A stretch of DNA of 5,187 bases from Thermoplasmata archaeon M9B2D (GTDB lineage Archaea; Thermoplasmatota; E2; DHVEG-1): NCBI GenBank assembly GCA_002900555.1, contig MUGD01000144.1, positions 1 to 5,187 of the forward strand, written 5' to 3'. The position numbers were made by a program, and so were the translations under genes. Numbering within the stretch: position 1 is the first letter of the stretch; each line of letters starts with the position of its first letter. The notes beneath the pieces are model-generated. The model was not told the DNA's origin. It ran no database searches and worked only from the letters and a program-made list of their open reading frames with translations. This document shows, in pieces, positions 1 to 5,102 of this stretch.

Positions 1-58
1 TATTCGACGATTTCTTAGAGGCATGGGCAGGGTCAAAGAGTCCCTCCTTTTCCCATTT
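1..58. other. Left-edge sequence, probable tail of an upstream gene (frame unresolved)
   Basis: Frame 1 reads Y-S-T-I-S and then a TAG stop at 16-18, which would fit the last codons of a plus-strand gene followed by the poly-T tract at 59-69. Frame 3 is also open to about 134 (beginning F-D-D-F-L-E-A-W), and frame 2 is open into the cupin gene, so the true frame cannot be settled from so few bases. Nothing else is recognisable here. The placement of the T-tract favours a plus-strand gene ending at 18. Confidence 0.2.
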
Positions 59-69
59 CTTTTTTTTTC
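59..69 (+). terminator. Poly-T tract, likely archaeal terminator of the upstream gene
   Basis: A run of T broken by one C (about ten T in eleven bases) lies within a longer pyrimidine stretch from 44 to 75. Intrinsic termination in archaea depends mainly on T-rich tracts in the non-template strand and needs no stable hairpin. The tract lies before the cupin promoter, where an upstream plus-strand transcript would be expected to stop. Confidence 0.4.
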
Positions 70-113
70 TCCCCCAAAAAACCTTATTCTTATATCGAAA
101 AAAAATACAAGAA

Positions 114-129
114 GAAAAGATTTTTTTAA
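114..129 (+). promoter_or_regulatory. Candidate BRE/TATA element of the cupin gene
   Basis: A purine-rich GAAAAGA (114-120), resembling a BRE, is followed by TTTTTTTAA (121-129). The centre of the box lies about 42 nt before the ATG at 167, the same spacing seen at three other genes here. Start of transcription would fall near 150, leaving a leader of about 16 nt that contains the AAGGA site. An alternative TATA-like site (CTTATATC, around 89-96) would give a longer leader. Confidence 0.35.
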
Positions 130-156
130 GGTAAAGTTAAATAATTCATTGTGTTT

Positions 157-161
157 AAGGA
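157..161 (+). promoter_or_regulatory. Ribosome binding site AAGGA that decides the cupin start
   Basis: AAGGA ends 5 nt before the ATG at 167. The alternative upstream ATG at 23 has AGAGG only one base away, too close to act, and would place a poly-T tract inside the gene. This supports 167 as the true start. Confidence 0.55.
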
Positions 162-166
162 ACCGT

Positions 167-430
167 ATGGAACCAATCATTAGAAAGCCAACCCACCATG
201 AAAAAGAAGAAGCAGAAACCTGGCCGATTTGGGAGAAAGAACAATCGGAATTTCCCTGGGAATACGACACTAAGGAAACCTTCCTTGTCATCGAGGGGGA
301 CGTCACAGTCATCAATGAAGAGGGAAAACCGTTTCATTTCAAGGAAGGAGACTATGTGATCTTCCCGGAAGGAATGAAATGCCATTGGAAGATCCATAAG
401 GATGTCAGAAAACACTATAAAATGGGATAA
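167..430 (+). CDS. Small single-domain cupin protein (Cupin_3/DUF861-like)
   Basis: This 87-residue cytoplasmic protein is a single cupin barrel and matches the length of small Cupin_3 (DUF861) proteins. Landmarks are W-P-I-W at 19-22, F-P-W-E-Y at 29-33, E-T-F-L-V-I-E-G at 37-44, G-D-Y-V-I-F-P-E-G at 61-69, C72-H-W74 and V80-R-K-H-Y84 near the end. In cupin motif 1 the E-x6-G part is present (E37 to G44), but the H-x-H that normally binds metal is replaced by aromatic and acidic residues. In motif 2 the usual His position is Cys72, followed by His73. Relatives include a domain of ureidoglycine aminohydrolase, but most small members have no assigned reaction, so I give none. The start at 167 is chosen from the AAGGA site; the open frame reaches back to 23, but that extension is low-complexity and not cupin-like. 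The gene appears monocistronic, with a T-rich stretch after the stop. Confidence 0.85.
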   Translation: MEPIIRKPTHHEKEEAETWPIWEKEQSEFPWEYDTKETFLVIEGDVTVINEEGKPFHFKEGDYVIFPEGMKCHWKIHKDVRKHYKMG

Positions 431-456
431 ACACAGGGTTCTTCTCTGCATATAAT

Positions 457-465
457 TTCTTTTTA
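457..465 (+). terminator. T-rich tract after the cupin gene
   Basis: TTCTTTTTAA lies about 27 nt after the cupin stop, within an AT-rich stretch. It is a plausible archaeal T-tract terminator. The remaining gap to the Lrp-type gene holds only the promoter described separately and no supported small gene. Confidence 0.3.
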
Positions 466-534
466 ATCGTAAAAATCCCCCTATACGTATGATTCTGTAA
501 ATAATGTCGCTGATTCCCGTTGGCACACAATAGC

Positions 535-548
535 TTTTAAAAATAATA
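535..548 (+). promoter_or_regulatory. TATA box of the Lrp/AsnC-type gene
   Basis: TTTTAAAAATAATA is a strong archaeal TATA-like element centred about 41 nt before the ATG at 582. Transcription would begin near 566-569, giving a leader of roughly 13-16 nt that contains GGTG at 572-575. Many Lrp-family regulators bind their own promoters, but no clear inverted-repeat operator is visible here. Confidence 0.5.
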
Positions 549-581
549 CCTGTTACTTATCTGGACAAATCGGTGTTAGCT

Positions 582-1106
582 ATGCCAAAAACAAGGGAAG
601 ATAATAAAGAACAGGATGAAAAAAAGATACTTGCTGAGATTATTAAAAACTCAAAAGAAAACATAGAGACGATTGCGAAAAACTGTGGGTTCTCCAGACA
701 GAAAGCATGGAGGATGATAAAAGAACTTGAAAAAAACAAAACAATCTGGGGGTATACGGCTGTTGTCGATTATGAGAAGCAAGGTCTTCACAAATTCATG
801 TTGTTTTTTAAGCGGTTACATACACCCCATAATGTAAAAGACGCGATGGAGATTGCTACGACTCACATGAATCCCATTAAAAAAGCATTTGATATCACGG
901 TCCTTAGCTCGTACCGTATCCATGGGGAATACGACTGGGTCACTGTGTTTGCAGCAAAGGATATTCTCCAAGCAAAAAAATTTTGTCGAGCATTGATGAA
1001 CAGATTTCCTACTACCCAAACGACGCATCTAAGCCAGATACTTTTTACAGTACGAGAGCAACAAGTCCAAAATCCCAATATAAAAGAAATGATAGAATAT
1101 ATATAA
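582..1106 (+). CDS. Lrp/AsnC-family transcriptional regulator
   Basis: This 174-residue DNA-binding protein has an AsnC-type winged helix-turn-helix at about 11-60: a helix D-E-K-K-I-L-A-E-I, then I-E-T-I-A-K-N-C-G-F-S-R-Q as the turn and recognition helix start, and K-T-I-W-G-Y-T-A-V-V-D leading out of the wing. The C-terminal half (about 70-160) fits the RAM/AsnC ligand-binding alpha-beta domain, with H114-G-E-Y-D-W119 in the strand that is G-x-Y-D in the family, then A-K-K-F-C and F-T-V-R-E. The N-P-N-I-K-E-M-I-E-Y-I end also resembles archaeal Lrp proteins I recall. The family forms dimers and octamers and senses amino acids or other small molecules; the ligand here is unknown. The start is ATG 582 because GGTG at 572-575 fits as its ribosome site; GTG 573, three codons upstream, overlaps that site. 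The neighbouring cupin is a possible target only by position. Confidence 0.85.
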   Translation: MPKTREDNKEQDEKKILAEIIKNSKENIETIAKNCGFSRQKAWRMIKELEKNKTIWGYTAVVDYEKQGLHKFMLFFKRLHTPHNVKDAMEIATTHMNPIKKAFDITVLSSYRIHGEYDWVTVFAAKDILQAKKFCRALMNRFPTTQTTHLSQILFTVREQQVQNPNIKEMIEYI

Positions 1107-1156
1107 TATCCTGGCACTGCCTGACAAAAATGAACGGGGATACGAAGCTGCAACGG

Positions 1157-1188
1157 TAAAGAAAAAAGAGAGTTTTGTTTTTAGTTTT
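1157..1188. terminator. Bidirectional T-tract terminator zone between convergent genes
   Basis: On the plus strand TTTTGTTTTTAGTTTT (1173-1188) would end the Lrp-type transcript, running into the last codons of the opposite gene. On the minus strand the run of A with one G at 1158-1168 reads as a T-tract 13 nt past the beta-helix stop. No hairpin is needed or evident. The 74-nt gap holds nothing else I can support. Confidence 0.45.
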
Positions 1189-2191
1189 CCGTCAGAGCCG
1201 GAAAGAAGTCGAATTTAACCCAAGGTAAATCAATTTTTGCTATGACAAAATTCCCCCCGATCGGCTTTATAAGTGGAAACACGAACCGGCCCCAGTAGTT
1301 CCGTGACCATACGTCAGCATTCCAGACAGTAAACGTAATAAAATAGGCATCCCTGATGTTTTCAAGAAAGTTATTATTTTGAATAGTCGAGGAACGAGTT
1401 CCGATGGTTCCAAATCCATACTCGTTATCGTTGAACGTATTGTATTCCACGCTGTTTTCTATTCCGATATCAATAACCAAACCTTCGGTGTTATTGCTGA
1501 AATAATTATTTGAAATCGTGTTTTTGTAGCAATCATGCAGATACGCCCCCCACTCACAATCCACTATTGTATTTTCACGTATCGTATTCCGGTCACATAA
1601 GACAATACTGATGCCGCGCTGGGAAATATTCTGTATGGTATTTTTTTCTATAATATGGAAGGTTTCCAAGGGGACGTCACGTTTTATCCAAATCCCATGA
1701 TACGACTTCGATATGATGTTATTGGAAATTTCAACCCCTTCGACATCTCTCTCGATATATACTGCTGAATCACGCCCCTCTTGCCCATAGTCTGTTATTT
1801 CAAGCTGCGTGATTTTTACACTGTCAGCATAAATTGAAATTCCTGTACCTGTCCCATTACCAATTAATTTCGGACCAAAATTGTCTAATTCACCGGGGGA
1901 ATTGCTCCAATAGCCGATGGTTAAATCCTCCAAATTCGAGGGAATGAAAAGATGCTCGTAGTAGGTGCCGTTTGCCACTAAAATGATATAATTCGCTGAG
2001 GCATTATCAATAGCGTCCTGGATAAATCTATAGGGATATTGCTCGGTCCCACTCCATGGTCCACTAATATTATCATCATTGACATGAATCGTATTTCTAT
2101 TTCCTAATGATACCGACGCGTTTGTGTGTAATGACAGCACAGAAAGAAAAATCACCAGCATGACAATACGTGTACTAAAAAATCTTCTCAT
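1181..2191 (-). CDS. Secreted right-handed parallel beta-helix protein (NosD/CASH-like)
   Basis: This 336-residue exported protein starts with a Sec signal peptide (R2-R3 charged, hydrophobic core about 9-21, likely cleavage near 26). A segment at about 50-83 (Y-P-Y-R-F-I-Q-D-A-I-D-N-A, then I-I-L-V-A-N-G-T-Y) is the usual first turn of NosD/pectate-lyase-type helices. About seven coils follow (roughly 120-290), with the Asn-ladder pattern: V-E-I-S-N-N-I-I at 153, N-T-I-R-E-N at 202, N-T-I-S-N-N at 224, N-S-V-E-Y-N at 246, S-T-I-Q-N-N at 268. The end W290-N...R-N-Y-W-G, then P-I-G-G and F-D-F-F-P-A, is a cap I recall from archaeal NosD-like proteins. Such folds bind or cleave carbohydrates or act as scaffolds. 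I see no convincing catalytic residues, so binding or adhesion is likelier. GGAGG on the minus strand supports the start. The gene is divergent from the propeller gene. Confidence 0.85.
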   Translation of the reverse strand: MRRFFSTRIVMLVIFLSVLSLHTNASVSLGNRNTIHVNDDNISGPWSGTEQYPYRFIQDAIDNASANYIILVANGTYYEHLFIPSNLEDLTIGYWSNSPGELDNFGPKLIGNGTGTGISIYADSVKITQLEITDYGQEGRDSAVYIERDVEGVEISNNIISKSYHGIWIKRDVPLETFHIIEKNTIQNISQRGISIVLCDRNTIRENTIVDCEWGAYLHDCYKNTISNNYFSNNTEGLVIDIGIENSVEYNTFNDNEYGFGTIGTRSSTIQNNNFLENIRDAYFITFTVWNADVWSRNYWGRFVFPLIKPIGGNFVIAKIDLPWVKFDFFPALTEN

Positions 2192-2200
2192 ATGTATCTT

Positions 2201-2205
2201 CCTCC
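2201..2205 (-). promoter_or_regulatory. Ribosome binding site GGAGG of the beta-helix gene
   Basis: CCTCC on the plus strand reads GGAGG on the minus strand, 9 nt before the ATG whose first base is 2191. It is the strongest ribosome site in the window and fixes this start. Confidence 0.65.
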
Positions 2206-2242
2206 GTTCCTCAAATAATCACGAAAAAGAATTTCCACAGAG

Positions 2243-2250
2243 TATTTAAA
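2243..2250 (-). promoter_or_regulatory. TATA box of the beta-helix gene
   Basis: Read on the minus strand this is TTTAAATA, an excellent archaeal TATA element, with GATAAA just upstream as a possible BRE. Transcription would begin near 2221, giving a leader of about 30 nt that includes the GGAGG site. The very AT-rich stretch from here to 2360 separates the divergent promoters. Confidence 0.55.
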
Positions 2251-2327
2251 TTTATCTCATTATAATATTATTGTTTTATATTCAATTTACAACATAAAGT
2301 ACTAGACAAAAAATAGAGGAGTATACA

Positions 2328-2341
2328 ACAAAGTTATTAAA
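2328..2341 (+). promoter_or_regulatory. Candidate BRE/TATA element of the propeller gene
   Basis: ACAAAG followed by TTATTAAA, centred about 47 nt before ATG 2385, would give a leader of some 20 nt containing AGGA at 2376-2379. TATAAGATA at 2347-2355 is an alternative but would leave little room for a leader. The region is AT-rich, so the choice is uncertain. Confidence 0.3.
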
Positions 2342-2384
2342 GATGGTATAAGATAATAAAGCAATACAATGGGGCAGGAAAATA

Positions 2385-4280
2385 ATGGGAAAAAATTCTA
2401 TCAGTAGAATAGGACTTGTGGTCGGAATGATTCTGCTGGTTTTCGAATCATGTGGTACACCACTTGGAAGCCACACTTACCAAACAGGAGATGAGATGTC
2501 TCAAATCCATGTTTATGGCGTAACCAGCACCGTAGATACGGACTGGTGGCCGATGTTCCACCATGATCTTCACCACAGTGGATATTCGACTTCATCGGCC
2601 CCTACGACAAATTTCACTTTATGGACGTATACCACCAATGATCAGATCGTTTCTTCACCAGCAGTCGTTGATGGGAAAGTCTACGTCGGCTCCAAGGATA
2701 ACAACGTCTATTGCTTCAACGCTGCCACGGGTGTACTGCTCTGGCAGTACAACACGACTCATTTGGTATGTTCTTCCCCTGCGGTCTCTGACAACAGGGT
2801 CTATGTTGGAACCAATGACCTTCCTGGGGCAAATGGGAGCAAACTGTATTGTCTGAACGCATCAACCGGAGAAAAACTCTGGGAGTACGCAACCGGGGAT
2901 GATCCGCTCATGTATGGCGTACATTCTTCCCCAGCGGTTGCTCAAGGGCGGGTCTATGTCGGCTCAGGTGATCATAAGGTGTACTGTTTTGATGTGGTCA
3001 CGGGAGTAAAACTCTGGGAGTTTCCCACAGCAATGCAAGTGGGGTCGTCTCCTGCGGTAGTACATGGGAAAGTATACATCGGTTCTCAGGATGGGAATGT
3101 TTACTGCCTCAACGCTACAACAGGGGCACCGGTCTGGTCCTACCCCACCCAAGCTCAGATCGAATCGTCTCCTGCAGTAATCGATGGAAACGTGTATATC
3201 GGTTCAGCAAAAATGTACTGTCTTAATGCAGAAACAGGGGCTCATATCTGGGACAGTCAACCAAACTTTTTATATTCGTCTCCCGCGGTCTGGAATAATC
3301 GCATCTACTGCGGTTCAGTTGATAGAGTATATTGTCTGGATGCTACAAATGGATTACTCATCTGGCAATACCAAGTTGGTCCAGGTGACTTAGGGATGTG
3401 GTCCTCACCAGCAATCGCCGATGAAAAAGTCTATATTGGCGGACGGGATGGGAGCGTGTACTGTCTGGATGCGAACTTCGGAGAAAAATTATGGGATTAT
3501 CAGACAGGATTTCCAGGGTTTCCGATTTTTTCTTCCCCTGCGGTTGCTCAAGGCAGAGTCTATATCGGTGATAATCTTGGGACACTTACCTGTTTTGGGG
3601 AAGCGAACAATCCCCCGCTTACACCCCATATTTATGGACCAGAGAGCGGAGTTATAAACACAGAGTATCGGTTCTTCACCGATGCGATAACAGACCCAGA
3701 CGGTGACCTTCTCTACTGTATATGGGACTGGGGCGATGGGACCATGAGCCAGTGGCTTGGTCCATATCCCCCAGGTCAGATCATTAGTGAGTCGCACATC
3801 TGGACTGATGCCGGTGCCTACGAGATTCGTGCGAAACTAAAAGATAGTTTTGGAATCGAGAGCAACTGGTCTGACCCCCATTCAATCATACTTATTGAAA
3901 ACACGCCACCTGATGTCCCGGTCATAACAGGACCGACATATGGAAAAGCGGGCGTCACCTATCTTTACGGCTTCAAAACAACAGATCCAGAGAATCACGA
4001 CGTGTTCTACTATATTGACTGGGGTGATGGAACCAACAGCAGCTGGATTGGCCCCTTTGTATCAGGGGTTGACATCACCGAATCACATACCTGGGCTAAA
4101 AAAGGAACCTACACGATACAAGCAAAAGCCAAAGACATCTATGGTGCCGAAAGCGACCAGGCTACATTACGTGTTACAATGCCAGTTTCATACACCGTAG
4201 TTTTCACACTGTTCTTGAATCACTATGTCGAACACCTCCTCTATATATTCCCCCGACTCCGACACGTTCTAGGATGCTAA
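2385..4280 (+). CDS. Secreted eight-bladed PQQ-type beta-propeller with two PKD domains
   Basis: This 631-residue exported protein has a signal peptide (K3, R8, hydrophobic core about 9-20). Residues W54-W-P-M-F-H-H-D-L-H-H-S-G-Y67 lead into eight propeller repeats. Each carries S-S-P-A-(V/I) followed by V-Y-(V/I)-G, at about 90, 130, 181, 221, 261, 298, 340 and 383, and a (L/V/I)-W-x-(Y/F/S) strand. The first L-W-T-Y (79-82) precedes blade one and the last blade lacks its own, so the ends probably close the ring. Two PKD domains follow (about 410-505 and 507-598), with W-D-W-G-D-G-T at 447-453 and I-D-W-G-D-G-T at 544-550. The tail (599-631) is hydrophobic and ends F-P-R-L-R-H-V-L-G-C. Known PQQ-type propellers include dehydrogenases and BamB-like scaffolds. 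No catalytic calcium/PQQ site is visible, so a surface scaffold or binding role is inferred. AGGA at 2376 supports the start. Several N-x-S/T sites fit surface glycosylation. Confidence 0.9.
   Translation: MGKNSISRIGLVVGMILLVFESCGTPLGSHTYQTGDEMSQIHVYGVTSTVDTDWWPMFHHDLHHSGYSTSSAPTTNFTLWTYTTNDQIVSSPAVVDGKVYVGSKDNNVYCFNAATGVLLWQYNTTHLVCSSPAVSDNRVYVGTNDLPGANGSKLYCLNASTGEKLWEYATGDDPLMYGVHSSPAVAQGRVYVGSGDHKVYCFDVVTGVKLWEFPTAMQVGSSPAVVHGKVYIGSQDGNVYCLNATTGAPVWSYPTQAQIESSPAVIDGNVYIGSAKMYCLNAETGAHIWDSQPNFLYSSPAVWNNRIYCGSVDRVYCLDATNGLLIWQYQVGPGDLGMWSSPAIADEKVYIGGRDGSVYCLDANFGEKLWDYQTGFPGFPIFSSPAVAQGRVYIGDNLGTLTCFGEANNPPLTPHIYGPESGVINTEYRFFTDAITDPDGDLLYCIWDWGDGTMSQWLGPYPPGQIISESHIWTDAGAYEIRAKLKDSFGIESNWSDPHSIILIENTPPDVPVITGPTYGKAGVTYLYGFKTTDPENHDVFYYIDWGDGTNSSWIGPFVSGVDITESHTWAKKGTYTIQAKAKDIYGAESDQATLRVTMPVSYTVVFTLFLNHYVEHLLYIFPRLRHVLGC
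2649..3600 (+). repeat. Eight tandem propeller-blade repeats within the gene
   Basis: The S-S-P-A cores recur about every 37-51 codons. At the DNA level most copies have diverged, but the cores of blades three (2924-2962) and eight (3530-3568) match at 34 of 39 bases by my count. The second repeat unit is about ten residues longer than the others because of a loop containing N-D-L-P-G-A-N-G-S. Confidence 0.8.
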
Positions 4281-4290
4281 CCTTCATATC

Positions 4291-4318
4291 GTTTTTTCGT
4301 TACTTACTTCTCTTTTGT
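4291..4318 (+). terminator. T-rich terminator after the propeller gene
   Basis: Six T at 4292-4297 and a second pyrimidine tract CTTCTCTTTT (4307-4316) begin about 11 nt after the stop. They fit an archaeal T-tract terminator and suggest that the next gene is transcribed separately. Confidence 0.4.
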
Positions 4319-4399
4319 GTAATTCCGCATAAAAATAACTATACATCCCGACACCCCAAGAGGTGAGTTCTGTAAACCCGTATGGCTGCAGAACTTCCA

Positions 4400-4415
4400 G
4401 GGAAATGTTTTAAAA
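4400..4415 (+). promoter_or_regulatory. BRE/TATA element of the small calcium-loop protein gene
   Basis: GGGAAATG followed by TTTTAAAA (4408-4415) is centred about 41 nt before ATG 4453, giving a predicted start of transcription near 4437. A second box, ATTAAAA (4427-4433), would instead yield a nearly leaderless transcript. The leader has no good ribosome site (CACCT precedes the ATG), so either mode is possible. Confidence 0.4.
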
Positions 4416-4452
4416 CAACCAAAAGCATTAAAACCATCGAGTAGTGACACCT

Positions 4453-4956
4453 ATGATGAAGAACATATCAACAGTGTTGATTTTTCTTTTTGTTTTTTTT
4501 GTAGGCTTTGTCGCGGGTTTTTTCATAGGTCAGCTGCCTCCTTCATCTCCGGACATAGTTGATTCGGATCACGATGGCTATCCGGATACTGTCGATGACG
4601 GCCCCTACGATGCCCGGTATCATGAAAAAAACAAGACCGCAGAACTACGATTAAATATTGGTGAACTATGGACACAAGAGGAACTTGCTCCAGCTATAGG
4701 ACCACAATACTCGGGGATCCTGCTAACGATATACACCTCTGGCCCTGACATTGATGTGGAATTATTTACCCAATCAAACGAGACGATTAATTCCGTCTGG
4801 ACTTATCGGTATGATGGGATGGACCCAGAGGTATTACATGAGTATTTGTATTTTTTCAACCAAGATACCCAAGAACTCTTCGACAAATTGGTGCTGACAA
4901 ATCCCTCACCCGCTGATAGCTTTAGCGTCACAGTCATCCTCCATACTCTTCGATAG
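4453..4956 (+). CDS. Small membrane-anchored or secreted protein with a D-x-D-x-D-G calcium-loop motif, function unknown
   Basis: I do not recognise a family for this 167-residue protein. Residues 8-28 form one strongly hydrophobic segment rich in Phe, Val and Gly (G-F-V-A-G-F-F-I-G), read as a membrane anchor or uncleaved signal with the rest outside. Residues 37-48 (D-S-D-H-D-G-Y-P-D-T-V-D) fit the acidic loop of thrombospondin type 3 repeats and EF-hand-like loops, with Asp at 1, 3, 5, 9 and 12, and probably bind calcium. The remainder (about 62-167) alternates polar and hydrophobic residues, as in a beta-rich domain (A-E-L-R-L-N-I, I-L-L-T-I-Y, I-D-V-E-L-F, F-S-V-T-V-I-L), with a helix-like stretch around 124-146. 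There are no Cys residues. ATG 4453 or 4456 is preferred over GTG 4444 because of the TATA spacing. It follows the propeller gene with its own promoter. Confidence 0.7.
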   Translation: MMKNISTVLIFLFVFFVGFVAGFFIGQLPPSSPDIVDSDHDGYPDTVDDGPYDARYHEKNKTAELRLNIGELWTQEELAPAIGPQYSGILLTIYTSGPDIDVELFTQSNETINSVWTYRYDGMDPEVLHEYLYFFNQDTQELFDKLVLTNPSPADSFSVTVILHTLR

Positions 4957-5050
4957 AAACCTGGAGCATGAATCCGGTTGGAAACGGTGACGATTTCCCT
5001 GTCATATCACTTTTAAGGGGTGAGACGTTGCTTTTCAGGCCCCACCCCAA
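4957..5050 (+). other. Intergenic stretch with small inverted repeats
   Basis: Two modest hairpins can be drawn: GGAAA (4980-4984) with TTTCC (4994-4998), and GGGGTG (5017-5022) with CACCCC (5043-5048) around a 20-nt loop. Neither is followed at once by a T-tract. They could be a processed 3' end, an operator next to the downstream promoter, or chance. No small gene is supported. Confidence 0.25.
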
Positions 5051-5066
5051 AGAAAGTTTTAAATAA
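5051..5066 (+). promoter_or_regulatory. BRE/TATA element of the last gene
   Basis: AGAAAG followed by TTTTAAATAA (5057-5066) is the best promoter match in the window, centred about 41 nt before ATG 5103. Transcription would begin near 5087, just after a T-tract (5080-5085). The short leader holds AGGA (5094-5097), 5 nt before the ATG. Confidence 0.55.
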
Positions 5067-5102
5067 CTTAGGGTTGTTCTTTTTTCTAGGGGTAGGAAAG
5101 AT

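Noticed and set aside
23..166. N-terminal extension of the cupin frame back to an ATG at 23
   Set aside because: The extension is low-complexity, contains a poly-T terminator-like tract and has no usable ribosome site, while ATG 167 has AAGGA at 5 nt and begins a full-length cupin.
483..490. Palindrome ATACGTAT upstream of the regulator gene as an operator
   Set aside because: Eight-base palindromes are expected about twenty times by chance in a window this size, and no second copy lies near the promoter.
155..526. Minus-strand open frame opposite the cupin gene (123 codons)
   Set aside because: It is a mirror of a gene with clear family motifs. Its translation is a Phe-rich, low-complexity product and no promoter or ribosome site supports it.
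863..1153. Minus-strand open frames opposite the regulator gene
   Set aside because: They overlap the Lrp-type gene, whose domains are clear, and their products show no motif.
2262..2271. Ten-base palindrome ATAATATTAT in the divergent spacer as a regulator site
   Set aside because: The spacer is extremely AT-rich, so such palindromes arise easily; no repeat of it was seen at another promoter.
2437..2456. Lipobox-type attachment at Cys23 of the propeller protein
   Set aside because: The residues before the Cys are F-E-S, which lack the small and aliphatic pattern of a lipobox; an ordinary signal peptide is likelier.
2401..4200. Several alternative-frame open frames inside the propeller gene on both strands
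   Set aside because: The propeller frame carries eight regular repeats and two PKD domains over its whole length; the others are shadows produced by the repeats and moderate GC content.
4179..4280. Frameshift creating an odd hydrophobic C-terminus in the propeller protein
   Set aside because: The tail follows directly from an intact T-M-P end of the PKD strand and resembles tails I recall in similar proteins, so an intact end is likelier than a frameshift.
301..4938. Exact 13-nt repeat CGTCACAGTCATC at 301-313 and 4926-4938
   Set aside because: Both copies encode T-V-I type beta-strand residues in coding sequence and have no shared flanks; this looks like coincidence.
4987..4993. C-box-like GTGACGA suggesting a C/D-box guide RNA
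   Set aside because: No matching CTGA D box follows at a suitable distance and terminal pairing is missing.
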